From contig NZ_JAJGNO010000015.1 of the NCBI RefSeq assembly GCF_020782235.1, forward strand, positions 1 to 64,000: a stretch of 64,000 nucleotides of DNA, in the 5' to 3' direction. The notes below the pieces were generated by a model. The model did not search any database and was not told the origin of the DNA. It saw only the letters and a list, made by a program, of their open reading frames with translations. The stretch's first letter is position 1; every line of letters begins with the position of its first letter. Made by a program: the position numbers and the translations under genes. This DNA comes from Sphingobium naphthae. Lineage in GTDB: Bacteria; Pseudomonadota; Alphaproteobacteria; Sphingomonadales; Sphingomonadaceae. Below, one piece after another: positions 52,759-60,712 of the stretch.

Positions 52759-52841
52759 GTCAGGGACCGCGAAGCGGCCGCGGTAGCGGGCGGTGGGGGA
52801 GCCGATTTGCGCAGCAAATTGGGGGAACCGCCGATCCTTGA
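52759..52841. repeat. 83-bp repeat A, copy 1
   Basis: Matches 53374-53456 with one difference. It contains a short stem-loop (ATTTGC-GCA-GCAAAT) inside an outer GGCGGT...ACCGCC pairing. Located just upstream of the small membrane-protein gene. Confidence 0.9.
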
Positions 52842-52998
52842 AAGCTGGCGCGCACCCATGCCAAAATGCCACGACACACAGAGAGAAGAGATTGCGCGGG
52901 GCGGGGTTCGATGCCCCGTCCCGCGCTCTGCATGGCACCGAGATCATCGGTTTCGCCCAGCGGGCGAAAAGGGGCGGGCTAAGCCCGCCCCTCCGGCG

Positions 52999-53316
52999 TC
53001 AGCCGGATTGGCCGCGCTTCGCCTTGGCCGCCAGCACGACCGCGACGACTTGCGGATAGACGCATTCGCCGCGCTCGATGTTGCGGATGCCGGGGCCGTC
53101 GAGCACGTCCTTGATACGGTCCTCGATGATCTGGCCCAGCTCGGCCGCAACCGCCTCGATGTCAGCACTCGTCTTGCCGATAAACATCGGGTCTTTCGGC
53201 CACATGCTTTCCGCGTCGAAATGATCCTTATCGTTCAACGCGGTCGCCAGCGCCTCGATCGCAGCATTTCCAAGCGCACGCTCGAAAGCCAGCTGAGCGA
53301 ACAGACGATGAGACAT
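52999..53316 (-). CDS. Hypothetical 105-residue protein
   Basis: Helical soluble protein (RLFAQLAFERALGNAAIEALA, ADIEAVAAELGQIIEDRIKDVL). ATG 53316 follows AAGGAGG. It lies between the two copies of repeat A. Not recognised. Confidence 0.6.
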   Translation of the reverse strand: MSHRLFAQLAFERALGNAAIEALATALNDKDHFDAESMWPKDPMFIGKTSADIEAVAAELGQIIEDRIKDVLDGPGIRNIERGECVYPQVVAVVLAAKAKRGQSG

Positions 53317-53373
53317 AACAACCTCCTTGTTGCCGGAATTGGCGAGGCCAAGGGGAGGGCAGCGCCGGGTCGG

Positions 53374-53456
53374 GTCAGGGACCGCGAAGCGGCCGCGCTA
53401 GCGGGCGGTGGGGGAGCCGATTTGCGCAGCAAATTGGGGGAACCGCCGATCCTTGA
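53374..53456. repeat. 83-bp repeat A, copy 2
   Basis: Partner of 52759-52841, upstream of the gene at 52999 by a similar distance, so each copy lies in the leader region of one gene. Confidence 0.9.
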
Positions 53457-53537
53457 TGCGGCCTGGTGCAGCCCTCATGCTAGGAAGACACTGACGGGGG
53501 GATTTAACGAACTAACGCCCGCCCATCGGGCGGACCT

Positions 53538-53843
53538 TCACCCTGCGCCGTCTCGCGCCCGAACGATCGCGCTGTATTCCAGCAGCGTTTGTCGGACATT
53601 CTCATCATCCATCACATTGAGCGCATGGCCGGTGGCCGATGCCTGATCCGTCCGCATTTCGAGCCAAGCGATCCGCGCCGTGTTCGGCACAACGCGACCA
53701 TGCTCAAGCGCGATCTGCTCGCTGTAACCGGCGATAACATCGTTGATGGCCTCAAGGGCTGCCTCATAGGCAATGGCCTGATCTTGGGTCCACAAGGGCG
53801 CTGTCGGTGTGGGGGCAGTCACCTTGCCATATAGAGAGGGCAA
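53538..53843 (-). CDS. Hypothetical protein, about 101 residues
   Basis: Soluble helical protein (TQDQAIAYEAALEAINDVIAGY, NTARIAWLEMRTDQASAT). The frame stays open to 53990, but the extra part is low in protein-like features. I favour TTG 53843 because GGGAGA precedes it, directly after a 13-bp hairpin (53853-53886). Not recognised. Confidence 0.5.
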   Translation of the reverse strand: MPSLYGKVTAPTPTAPLWTQDQAIAYEAALEAINDVIAGYSEQIALEHGRVVPNTARIAWLEMRTDQASATGHALNVMDDENVRQTLLEYSAIVRARDGAG

Positions 53844-53852
53844 CTGGTCTCC

Positions 53853-53886
53853 CGGCAAGCGCAAACTACGCCATTTGCGCTTGCCG
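53853..53886. repeat. 13-bp perfect stem-loop before the gene at 53538
   Basis: CGGCAAGCGCAAA, an 8-base loop and the exact complement. Read leftward it ends one base before the proposed ribosome site, so it could limit translation or act as a pause signal. There is no T-run. Confidence 0.7.
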
Positions 53887-54051
53887 AGAGTGGGCGGCCC
53901 TACCGGGGGGCTTGGGCCGTTGATGGGCCTATAATCCTCAAACTCACAACGCCAAATGGCGTTGGATAGATTGAAAGGGCGGCGCGACAAACAGATGCCC
54001 CCTCGAAGCGCATCGCGCGAAGTTGCGCATGGACCGCGACAATTCTCGCTT

Positions 54052-54672
54052 TCAGTTGTCGCTTAACCAAGCGAGCTGCTGACCGATTCCAAGCCCCTCC
54101 ATCGGAACCGATGCGCGCCGTTCGATCTGCGGCCAAAGGGGATCGCGATAGTTGCGGCCTGCGAGAACGATCAGCGGCGCGGCGGCGTCGATCTGCTCGG
54201 CCATTGCTTCGATCACGCGCGCGCCCCAAAGGCGGCGCGCGCCTGCCTTCATCGCGCCTAGCGTTTCGTCATAGCGCGCGATGACGGTTTCCGGGGCGAT
54301 CAGGCCATGCTTTGCTGACAGGATGAACCATGCGCCGCCCTGTCGTTCGACATAGGCACGGGCCTTCTGGAACCATGGCGATGCGTAAAGATCGCGCGCC
54401 GGGGCGGGGCGGTCCAGCTTCGCAGCAACGCAAGCGACAAGGAAAACCGGAGACGGGGACGGGGGAGGGTCGATGACAGACGGCGGCGCTGCCTCAAGAT
54501 CGGCAATGACGGTGCAGCGGCCCCATTTCTGCAATTGGCGCTGCCATCCTTTCGGCGGTCCTTGGCGCTCGGCAACGTGGCTAAGGGTCGGTCCACCGAA
54601 CAAGTCGGGTTGCTCCCCGATGCGCTGCACCGGGGGAACGTAGCGAGGTTCGCGGATGCAATGGCGGGCCAT
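54052..54672 (-). CDS. DUF6884-domain protein
   Basis: A 206-residue protein. The C-terminal half carries the DUF6884 pattern: VACVAAKLDRPAPARDLYAS, FILSAKHGLIAPE and a YDETL segment. The family is widespread on plasmids and phages; function unknown, perhaps nucleotide or DNA related. ATG 54672 follows GAGGGGATC; an ATG five codons upstream is possible. Confidence 0.7.
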   Translation of the reverse strand: MARHCIREPRYVPPVQRIGEQPDLFGGPTLSHVAERQGPPKGWQRQLQKWGRCTVIADLEAAPPSVIDPPPSPSPVFLVACVAAKLDRPAPARDLYASPWFQKARAYVERQGGAWFILSAKHGLIAPETVIARYDETLGAMKAGARRLWGARVIEAMAEQIDAAAPLIVLAGRNYRDPLWPQIERRASVPMEGLGIGQQLAWLSDN

Positions 54673-54683
54673 GCTCGATCCCC

Positions 54684-54962
54684 TCAAAAGGCGAAAGCGG
54701 TCTGGCCGCTCGCCTCGGTGAAGCTGGCGCTATCGCCTGCCGCGTAACGGTCGCGGCCCATGGGGGACCATTGCAGATGCCCGGAACGATCATAGGAAAA
54801 CCAACCATCCTCGATCCCGATGATGAAGGACCATGCCTTATCCTCGGCGCAAGGTCCGTGAAGATTGATCGGCCAATGCTCGGCCCCGCGTTCCTGCTGG
54901 CAGGGCGACGGCGCGGAAAAGCTGCGAAGCAACGCGGCGCGTATCGCGGCGGCGGCGCTCAT
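54684..54962 (-). CDS. Hypothetical 92-residue protein
   Basis: Soluble protein (INLHGPCAEDKAWSFIIGIEDG, FSYDRSGHLQWSPMG). ATG 54962 overlaps the stop codon of the upstream gene as ATGA, so translation is coupled. Not recognised. Confidence 0.6.
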   Translation of the reverse strand: MSAAAAIRAALLRSFSAPSPCQQERGAEHWPINLHGPCAEDKAWSFIIGIEDGWFSYDRSGHLQWSPMGRDRYAAGDSASFTEASGQTAFAF

Positions 54963-55207
54963 GCGCTCAACTCCGCATAGGTGGCGCTGCACTCGTAGCG
55001 GATCGCATCGCCATCCCACATAGGACCGCAAACGCCCTTGAATTTCGGTGCGCCCTGCAACTCAAGCCGCTGGCTCGGATTGCTGTTGTAACCGCTGCAT
55101 TGAAGCCCCTCGACCGCTGCCCGGCTGACGATGGTTTCAAAGGTCGCGCCCTCGATCTCGATTCGGTCAAAGTCCTGCTCGGTCTGGCGGTAGATACGGA
55201 TTTTCAT
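54959..55207 (-). CDS. Hypothetical 82-residue protein
   Basis: Small protein with a beta-rich N-terminus (MKIRIYRQTEQDFDRIEIEG) and a cysteine-containing C-terminus. ATG 55207 follows AAGGGAAAG and overlaps the preceding ORF's stop by four bases. Not recognised. Confidence 0.6.
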   Translation of the reverse strand: MKIRIYRQTEQDFDRIEIEGATFETIVSRAAVEGLQCSGYNSNPSQRLELQGAPKFKGVCGPMWDGDAIRYECSATYAELSA

Positions 55208-55707
55208 GGGCTTTCCCTTCCTAATTGAGCCGAAGGCGATGACGGGTCATCGACTTCTGCCGAAAGCGGGCGACGCTGGGCCGGGGAATGCCGCAAACGG
55301 GGCCGATCAGGGGGGAGGGGGATCACCCGCCCTGCACGGAGCGCAGCGAAGGAAGGGCGGGGAAACCCGCCTGATCGCCAAGCGGAGCCGCGCAGCGGCG
55401 GAGACGGTCTAGCCCTTGCGGCAGGGGGCAGGAACAGGCCCCAAACGCGACAAATCAGCGCGGCGGCTTGCCGCCTCAATCTGCGCCAGGACAGGCGGTG
55501 GCAGCTGAAAGCGCGAGTCAACGTGTCCTCGGTCCAGTCGCGGCCACATGACAGCGATAGTGGGCCGCCAAGGGTCAGGCGCGCCGCCTCGTCGCGGGTT
55601 GCATGGTAGGTGTCATAGAGGCCGAGCCAAAGGGCTATGGCCTTGTCTCGGCCGTCGCAAATATCCGCAATCTGCGCGGGCGTCATAAGCTCCTGGCCCA
55701 TGCTCAC
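55204..55707 (-). CDS. Truncated DUF4942-like protein fused to repeat B sequence
   Basis: The first 70 or so residues look protein-like (MTPAQIADICDGRDKAIALWLGLYDT, EAARLTLGGPLSLSCGRDWTEDTLTRAFSCH) and, from memory, resemble the N-terminus of DUF4942 plasmid proteins. The remaining 95 residues are proline- and arginine-rich, encoded by the repeated non-coding module at 55227-55482. The gene is thus probably a 5' remnant. ATG 55707 (or 55701) overlaps the next gene as ATGA. Confidence 0.5.
   Translation of the reverse strand: MSMGQELMTPAQIADICDGRDKAIALWLGLYDTYHATRDEAARLTLGGPLSLSCGRDWTEDTLTRAFSCHRLSWRRLRRQAAALICRVWGLFLPPAARARPSPPLRGSAWRSGGFPRPSFAALRAGRVIPLPPDRPRLRHSPAQRRPLSAEVDDPSSPSAQLGRESP
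55227..55482. repeat. About 255-bp repeat B, copy 1
   Basis: About 90 percent identical to 55989-56242: both begin GAGCCGAAGGCGATGACGGG and end GCCGCCTCAATCT. Each copy lies directly before the start codon of a small gene, with similar CTTTCCCT/TTTCCCTGCCTA boundary bases. Confidence 0.85.
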
Positions 55708-55964
55708 GCCCCCCCGAGGATAAGAGCACCAAAGCCGAAGCCCTCGGCGGCGTCCTCGATGGTGGTCACAAGGCCGTCAAAATCTTCATCCGGTCCTAGT
55801 AGGTCGGCAATCTCGATGACGGCGGGAAGGTCAGCGCCATGATTTTCGGCAAGGTCTTTGATGTAGCCGAAGCGGTCAAAATTGCCCTCTTCCTCATAGC
55901 GAGCGAGCGGAATGGTGCGGGCGGCGTTGATCCGAAGAATCGTTGCCAACGGAATGTCGGTCAT
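55704..55964 (-). CDS. Hypothetical 86-residue protein
   Basis: Soluble acidic protein (ARYEEEGNFDRFGYIKDLAENHGADLPAVIEIADLLG). ATG 55964 follows AGGGAAAA, just after repeat B copy 2. Not recognised. Confidence 0.6.
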   Translation of the reverse strand: MTDIPLATILRINAARTIPLARYEEEGNFDRFGYIKDLAENHGADLPAVIEIADLLGPDEDFDGLVTTIEDAAEGFGFGALILGGA

Positions 55965-55988
55965 GTGCTGTTTTCCCTGCCTAGAATG

Positions 55989-56242
55989 GAGCCGAAGGCG
56001 ATGACGGGTCATCGACTTCTGCCCAGCGGCGAGCAGGGCCGGGGAATGCCGCAAATCAGGGCCGATCAGGGGGGAGGGGGATCACCCGTCCTGCACGGAG
56101 CGTAGCGAAGGAAGGGCGGGGAAACCCGCCTGATCGCCAAGCGAGGCCGCACAGCGGCCGAGACGGTCCAGCCCTTGCGGCAGGGGGCAGGAACAGGCCC
56201 CAAAGTCGAACAGCGGACGCGGCGGCATTGCCGCCTCAATCT
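55989..56242. repeat. About 254-bp repeat B, copy 2
   Basis: Partner of 55227-55482; fills most of the 400-base gap between the genes at 55704 and 56364. No gene is evident in the remaining gap. Confidence 0.85.
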
Positions 56243-56363
56243 AGGGAAAAGCGCCCGCCAGGTCATAGCATAGCGGTGACCTAGAGGACGCTGCGGCATG
56301 TCGCCGGCGACATGCCCAACGGATAGCGCCGGAAGCATCCGAGCAATCGGATCCTCCGTCATT

Positions 56364-56600
56364 TTAATTGCCCGAGCGGTTGCGCGACACGTCCGCATAA
56401 GGCTTGCGGCGGCACTGGCTGCACCGAAGCCGCGCGATCAGCTCGTAAATGCGGGTATCGAAAGAAATGCGGCGCGAGCGGGCGAAGTCGCCCAGCGGGG
56501 CGACAACGCGGCGACCGCAAGCGCAATAGATGCGCAGATAGCAGCCTTGCCGATACCAGATAGGATCAATGGGCTTGGGGCGGTTGTAGTTCGCGGCCAT
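56364..56600 (-). CDS. Small cysteine-rich protein, possible zinc ribbon
   Basis: A 78-residue basic protein with four cysteines in two pairs (IYCACGRR and LRCSQCRRK) plus one in QGCYLR, suggesting zinc binding. ATG 56600; an in-frame ATG six codons upstream exists. Not recognised. Confidence 0.55.
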   Translation of the reverse strand: MAANYNRPKPIDPIWYRQGCYLRIYCACGRRVVAPLGDFARSRRISFDTRIYELIARLRCSQCRRKPYADVSRNRSGN

Positions 56601-56725
56601 TGGGCGCTTATGCGCCAAAGGGAACAGACGGGGAACACCTCGCGCGCGCGTCGGTTATTGGATTGGCAAGGGAAAAGGGCTATATAGGCAATGCTTCGTG
56701 TGCTGATTCATTTCACGCACCTACC

Positions 56726-56757
56726 TGAACCCGCCGTGCTGTCACACGGCGGGTTCA
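56726..56757. repeat. 13-bp perfect stem-loop
   Basis: TGAACCCGCCGTG, loop CTGTCA, and exact complement. No T-run on either side. It follows the small toxin-like ORF (leftward) and could be a transcript end or stability element. Confidence 0.75.
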
Positions 56758-56802
56758 AACATTTAGGGCGGGCGGCCCTGTCAGACCACCCGCCCCGCTA
56801 GA

Positions 56803-56892
56803 TCAGCCCTTATCGGACTTCCCCAGCTTCACAATTGCGATCACGAGCGCGACGGCTGCGATCGTCAATTGAGCTGCTTCATATGCTGTCAA
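56803..56892 (-). CDS. 29-residue membrane peptide, holin-like toxin type
   Basis: TTG 56892 lies eight bases after an exceptionally strong AAAGGAGGT. The peptide starts MTAYEAAQLTIAAVALVIAI and ends with a lysine-rich tail (KLGKSDKG): one membrane segment with the MxxYEAxxL start known from short holin-like toxins of type I toxin-antitoxin systems, known mainly from Firmicutes. A regulator RNA was not identified. It could also be a harmless small membrane protein. Confidence 0.5.
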   Translation of the reverse strand: MTAYEAAQLTIAAVALVIAIVKLGKSDKG

Positions 56893-57065
56893 ATCACATC
56901 ACCTCCTTTGAGCGAGAGGATTTGCGAAGGGCCGCTGTCACAGTCCCTCGCCCTCGCTCGATGGGGGCTATACAACGGATTGGCGAGAATGCGCGCGAAA
57001 CGCGCTTCACATTTTCGTGAAGCCGTTGGATGATCGCCGGCGACCGTTGATGAAAAGGGGAAGCT

Positions 57066-57356
57066 ATGGGCCTCGTATCGCAGGTTAGCGCCGATGACCG
57101 GGAAAGTGCATGGCGAATAATCCGTCATCGCGAAATCATGGAACGACTGATTCCGCTTTGGGCTGTGCTTGGCGTTGCGCTGGTGCTGATGGGCGTGGAC
57201 CTGGGCGGGCGTCTGCTGTGGACGCTGCCAATGATCGGATATGTCTTTGGGGTGATGGCGGTCGATCACGGCCCTGATTACCGCGCCGCGAATTATTGGG
57301 TGCCGGTCCTGGGAAGCCAAGCGGCGGCGCTGCTGCCTCTCATCGCCAGATTCTAG
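57066..57356 (+). CDS. Small two-segment membrane protein
   Basis: A 96-residue protein, the only rightward gene in this part. Hydrophobic segments at about 30-48 (LWAVLGVALVLMGVDLG) and 52-68 (LLWTLPMIGYVFGVMAV). ATG 57066 follows AAAAGGGGAA. The 16-bp palindrome lies 14 bases after its stop codon. Not recognised. Confidence 0.6.
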   Translation: MGLVSQVSADDRESAWRIIRHREIMERLIPLWAVLGVALVLMGVDLGGRLLWTLPMIGYVFGVMAVDHGPDYRAANYWVPVLGSQAAALLPLIARF

Positions 57357-57369
57357 ATCTCTCTGGAGC

Positions 57370-57385
57370 GGTGGCAGCTGCCACC
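57370..57385. repeat. Dispersed 16-bp palindrome, copy 9
   Basis: Perfect GGTGGCAGCTGCCACC; flanking GAGC and GCTC extend the symmetry to 24 bases. It lies between two converging genes, so it could work as a bidirectional transcript end. Confidence 0.9.
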
Positions 57386-57397
57386 GCTCCACGCGCG

Positions 57398-57931
57398 TCA
57401 AGCTCTGGCCTCGAAGCGGGCGATCAGCTGTTCCGCTACGGAAGTAATTTCGGCGGGGTCGGCGGTTTGAGTGCAATCGCCGCCTACAACAGCGCCGAGC
57501 GTGCCGCCGTCCAGTTGGACAACGTGGACACGCCACACGTCGCGCCGGAGTTCGTATTGATCGGGAAGCGGCCTCTGCATGATTTCATGAAACACCAGGT
57601 CAACCCATTGGCGCGCGTCCGGATCAGAAGACGCATCGGCGTAGTCGGCGCGGCTCGCCATGACGCTGTATCGGTCGCCTAGCATGAATTGGCGTTCGCG
57701 CGCGCGTCGGTCCTGCTCGATCCGCGTCACGCGATCTTTTTCCGCCCGCTTCATGGCCTGTTTCATCCGAACATCGTCGGCGCTGCGCGTCAGCGCCGCC
57801 ATGATGTTGAGGACGCGCGCGGGCATATAATGCCCCGCGCGCTCGGCCGCCTCGATCACAAATTGCAAATCGCTGATCTCGGTGGGGGAGAGGGTGACGC
57901 GAACGGCGCTCGCCGTGTTGCTGATTTTCAT
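57398..57931 (-). CDS. Hypothetical 177-residue protein
   Basis: N-terminus resembles a short DNA-binding or dimer helix (VRVTLSPTEISDLQFVIEAAERAGHYMPARVLNIMAAL), then a charged helical region (MKRAEKDRVTRIEQDRRARERQ). ATG 57931 overlaps the next gene's stop by four bases. Not recognised. Confidence 0.6.
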   Translation of the reverse strand: MKISNTASAVRVTLSPTEISDLQFVIEAAERAGHYMPARVLNIMAALTRSADDVRMKQAMKRAEKDRVTRIEQDRRARERQFMLGDRYSVMASRADYADASSDPDARQWVDLVFHEIMQRPLPDQYELRRDVWRVHVVQLDGGTLGAVVGGDCTQTADPAEITSVAEQLIARFEARA

Positions 57932-58137
57932 GGCTGCGGCTCCGGCTCTTCCTTCGCCTTGTAGGCGGCAAGGCCGATCCACGATCCGTTATCGCCGCGA
58001 AACTGGCGCACAACATCGCCACCGTCCCAATGGCCGGTGAAGATGCCGCGCCGGTTGATGCCGCCGACGGGGCGCGTGCGCGCCGCCAGAAGGCGGGCGC
58101 GGCGCGTGTCTCGATCTAGGTGGCGCATGGGTTGCAT
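57928..58137 (-). CDS. Hypothetical 69-residue basic protein
   Basis: Arginine-rich N-terminus (LDRDTRRARLLAARTRP) and a GHWDGGDVVRQFRGD segment. ATG 58137 after AAGGATTG. Member of a coupled series of small leftward genes (57398-59101). Not recognised. Confidence 0.55.
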   Translation of the reverse strand: MQPMRHLDRDTRRARLLAARTRPVGGINRRGIFTGHWDGGDVVRQFRGDNGSWIGLAAYKAKEEPEPQP

Positions 58138-58149
58138 GGTCAATCCTTC

Positions 58150-58416
58150 CTATTCGCTGGCGGTGTCGAGTTGCGTGCCGATCTCGTCGGCGTCGAAGTC
58201 TTCAAGGGCTGAAATCGCGCTTTCCAGTTCGGAAACTGCGGCGTCCATCGCCTGCGCGCGTTCGCTGTCCTCAAGACTGGGTGGCAGATTTTCGCGGGCG
58301 GCCTGCTCGTCATCCTTGACGGTTTCGAGCATGTCGCGCGCCTCATCCAACAGGGCCTTGCCCTTGTCGATCAGCACGCGGGCGGCGGCGATCTGCTTGC
58401 GGCGTTCGCGGTTCAT
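58150..58416 (-). CDS. Coiled-coil protein, 88 residues
   Basis: Entirely helical and acidic, with heptad-like spacing (VLIDKGKALLDEARDMLETVKDD, AVSELESAISALEDFD). ATG 58416 overlaps the upstream gene's stop (ATGA). Not recognised. Confidence 0.6.
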   Translation of the reverse strand: MNRERRKQIAAARVLIDKGKALLDEARDMLETVKDDEQAARENLPPSLEDSERAQAMDAAVSELESAISALEDFDADEIGTQLDTASE

Positions 58417-58700
58417 GCCTCTGCCCTCACGTCGCCGCTGTCGATCTGGAAGCCTGCGCGGGCCAGCTCGTCACAAAGGGCGCGCTGCCGATCCTCGCGG
58501 GTGCCGCTGGTGGCGATGTAGCTGCACCGGCCATCGTGGAAGGCGAAGCCTGCGCGTTTCAGGCATCCGCGAAACCGCTGGTGGGTGCGGTCGCTCCAAT
58601 CCAGTGTGCCCGCATAGTTGCGGAAGGCGGCGACAGCGCAGACGGAACCGTAATTCTCATCACGCCAGCTAAGCTCGATCACGGGGGGCGATTTGGTCAT
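58413..58700 (-). CDS. Hypothetical 95-residue protein
   Basis: Soluble protein (IELSWRDENYGSVCAVAAFRNYAG, LKRAGFAFHDGRCSYIATSGTREDRQRALCDELARAGF). ATG 58700, 11 bases after the DUF3768 gene stop, with GGAGGCCACC upstream. Not recognised. Confidence 0.6.
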   Translation of the reverse strand: MTKSPPVIELSWRDENYGSVCAVAAFRNYAGTLDWSDRTHQRFRGCLKRAGFAFHDGRCSYIATSGTREDRQRALCDELARAGFQIDSGDVRAEA

Positions 58701-58711
58701 GGTGGCCTCCC

Positions 58712-59101
58712 TCAATATTCGCTGGTTAGGAGAATGGTGAGCACGCGGGTTGTGGCATCGGGATTCCATGGTTCGGCGCTGCCAAATTCAAGATCGCGGT
58801 CGTAATAGTCGAACTTCCACATGACCGAGAGGGCTGGGCGCGTGCTGTCGTCAGTCCAGCGGGTATGCCATTGGCCGATCACATCGCGATAAAGGAAACC
58901 GGCGTCATGCTCGCCGTGAGGATCGTTGTCGGGTGTGAAATCCTCAAAGCCCTCGATCATCTTGAGAATGTCGGACTGCGTATTCTCGTCCAGCGCCGCG
59001 ATGCCTTGCGTAATCACGGTGCGACAAGTCACGCCCATCGTTCGCCGCGCAATGTCGTTCAGCGCCGCAACGGTGGCGATCTGGTCAGTTGTCGCTTCCA
59101 T
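58712..59101 (-). CDS. DUF3768 family protein
   Basis: A 129-residue protein with the DUF3768 signature: IATVAALNDIARRTMG, then FEDFTPDNDPHGEHDAG and the end VLTILLTSEY. The family is common on alphaproteobacterial plasmids; function unknown. The frame continues 57 codons upstream into repeat C, but the ATG at 59101 has AAAGGAGTG at the right distance, and the same extension precedes ardC, so I treat it as leader. Confidence 0.8.
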   Translation of the reverse strand: MEATTDQIATVAALNDIARRTMGVTCRTVITQGIAALDENTQSDILKMIEGFEDFTPDNDPHGEHDAGFLYRDVIGQWHTRWTDDSTRPALSVMWKFDYYDRDLEFGSAEPWNPDATTRVLTILLTSEY

Positions 59102-59429
59102 TTTCCTCACTCCTTTAGGCGAAGCCGCTGCCTGCGGCCTGCGGCTCTGACCCGCTGGCGAAGCGCGGGATGGGGAGGGGGGAGCAAAATCGATGGGAGT
59201 GGTGCGGGCGGCGCGACTAGGGAGGCCCCGGCGCGCGCGAGCGCGCCGGAACTGGCCGAACTTGTCGGGCAACCCGGTCCTGTCGATTATGCTTCGGGAA
59301 CGAAAGGGCGGGTGCCCTTGGTGTTCCCCCGGTGGCAGCTGCCACCACTGACGGAGCGCGGCCCTGGGCCGCTCGATCCTATGTGGCAGCTGACAGACTA
59401 CGAAGCGCGCGGCCCTGGCCGCTCATTTT
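59098..59429. repeat. 332-bp repeat C, copy 2
   Basis: Matches 61990-62321 at a constant offset of 2892 with no difference noticed; bases 1-77 are part of a third copy. Reading leftward, the module starts at the fic stop codon and ends at the ATG of the DUF3768 gene, and it includes that gene's ribosome site (AAAGGAGTGAGGAAA). Contains palindrome copy 10 and a half palindrome. Confidence 0.95.
59331..59346. repeat. Dispersed 16-bp palindrome, copy 10
   Basis: Perfect GGTGGCAGCTGCCACC within repeat C. A half version (GTGGCAGCTGACAG) lies about 50 bases further right. Confidence 0.9.
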
Positions 59430-60709
59430 CAGCGCTCGCGGTCCTTTGATTTCTCGGCGGTCGGCGTCGGTGATTTGCCTTCGCGCAATGTTGCGGCGAC
59501 ATGGGCCTTTGCGCTTTCGACGATCTGCGCCAGCTGTTCCTTCGATGCGCCGCGCTCGGTAGCTGTCGCGACGCGCTTATCAATGGCGAGCTGGAATTGC
59601 GCGAACCTGGCATCGGCGCGGTTCTGCTCAGGCGAGTTTTTCTCGAATTGCGCGGCAAGGCGTAGATCAACCTGACTGACGCCGGGAGGCATGACTTGCA
59701 GACGTAGCGCGCGATCGGCGGCCTGAATGTCGCGGTCGGTCATTTTCGAAAGGAAATCTGCGGCGCCCGCGCTGATGGCGCGGACTCTTTGCAGCGGGTC
59801 CATACCCTCGGACCAATTGACTTCGATCTGATGATAGCGGCGTTGCTCAATCAGCTGAAGGTGGTGCATCGGCCCTTTGGGATCGCGGAAAAAGGCAAGC
59901 TCCTGCGCTGAACGCGCGGCCAGCTGGCGCATGTCAGCGGACGTTTCCGCGATCCGATTAAGCTGCTCATGCTGCCGCGACGCAACGGTTTGCGCAGTAG
60001 GTAGGTAACGGCTGATTTGATCCTTGGCCTGCTCGATACTCATTGCGCGTCGTTCGCCAACTGGCATGAGAGATTCCATCGAGGGTGGAAACGCGATGCC
60101 CGCTGGCCCACGCGCTGGCTCGACGCGGTTCTGTTCGAGGGGCATGGCATCACGGATGACTTTGGCGAGGGAGGCGTGATTTCCAGTATGGAAGCTGTCG
60201 CGGCTCGCCTCCATCCAGTCCTTCGGCCCCATTGCCTGGATCGAGACGAATTTCTCGGCCGCAAGGGAATGTAGCTGCAAGTGCAGCCGCATGGTGCGAC
60301 CATTGCCCTCACGGAACGGATGAACGGCATTTAATTCGGAAATATGCCGCCCCATGGTATCCGCAAAGCGATCACGATCCATCGACTTGAGGGTTTGGAG
60401 GTCGGGCAGCTGCTTAAATTCGTGCTCCATGCTGCGGGCAATGAAGTGCGCTCGGGCAAAAGTGCTGCCGGGTTTGCTTATGTCCACAGTCCGAAAGCGC
60501 CCCGCCCAATCATATACGTCCTGAAACAGATGATTGTGCAGTTCGCGATACTCGCGCGCGTTCGTCGCCGGCGCGGCGCGCTGCACAACCAGCTCGCCAT
60601 GTCGGACAACCGAGAAGAAAGCTTCTCGCTCCTTGAGGATATTATCGTCGCGGATTCCCAGCTTGTTCCGAAGAACGTCGCTGTTACGCCAGGTGTAAGG
60701 GTCGCTCAC
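59429..60709 (-). CDS. Fic-domain AMP-transferase toxin (VbhT-like without BID domain)
   Basis: A 426-residue protein. The Fic core occupies residues about 50-200 and holds the full catalytic motif HPFREGNGR (about residues 129-137). Such enzymes modify targets such as topoisomerases with AMP and arrest growth. No N- or C-terminal inhibitory helix is evident; the inhibitor is probably the small gene just upstream. The C-terminal 200 residues are charged, helical and of unknown role, not the BID secretion domain of Bartonella VbhT. GTG 60709, three bases after the antitoxin stop. Confidence 0.85.
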   Translation of the reverse strand: MSDPYTWRNSDVLRNKLGIRDDNILKEREAFFSVVRHGELVVQRAAPATNAREYRELHNHLFQDVYDWAGRFRTVDISKPGSTFARAHFIARSMEHEFKQLPDLQTLKSMDRDRFADTMGRHISELNAVHPFREGNGRTMRLHLQLHSLAAEKFVSIQAMGPKDWMEASRDSFHTGNHASLAKVIRDAMPLEQNRVEPARGPAGIAFPPSMESLMPVGERRAMSIEQAKDQISRYLPTAQTVASRQHEQLNRIAETSADMRQLAARSAQELAFFRDPKGPMHHLQLIEQRRYHQIEVNWSEGMDPLQRVRAISAGAADFLSKMTDRDIQAADRALRLQVMPPGVSQVDLRLAAQFEKNSPEQNRADARFAQFQLAIDKRVATATERGASKEQLAQIVESAKAHVAATLREGKSPTPTAEKSKDRER

Positions 60710-60712
60710 CTG

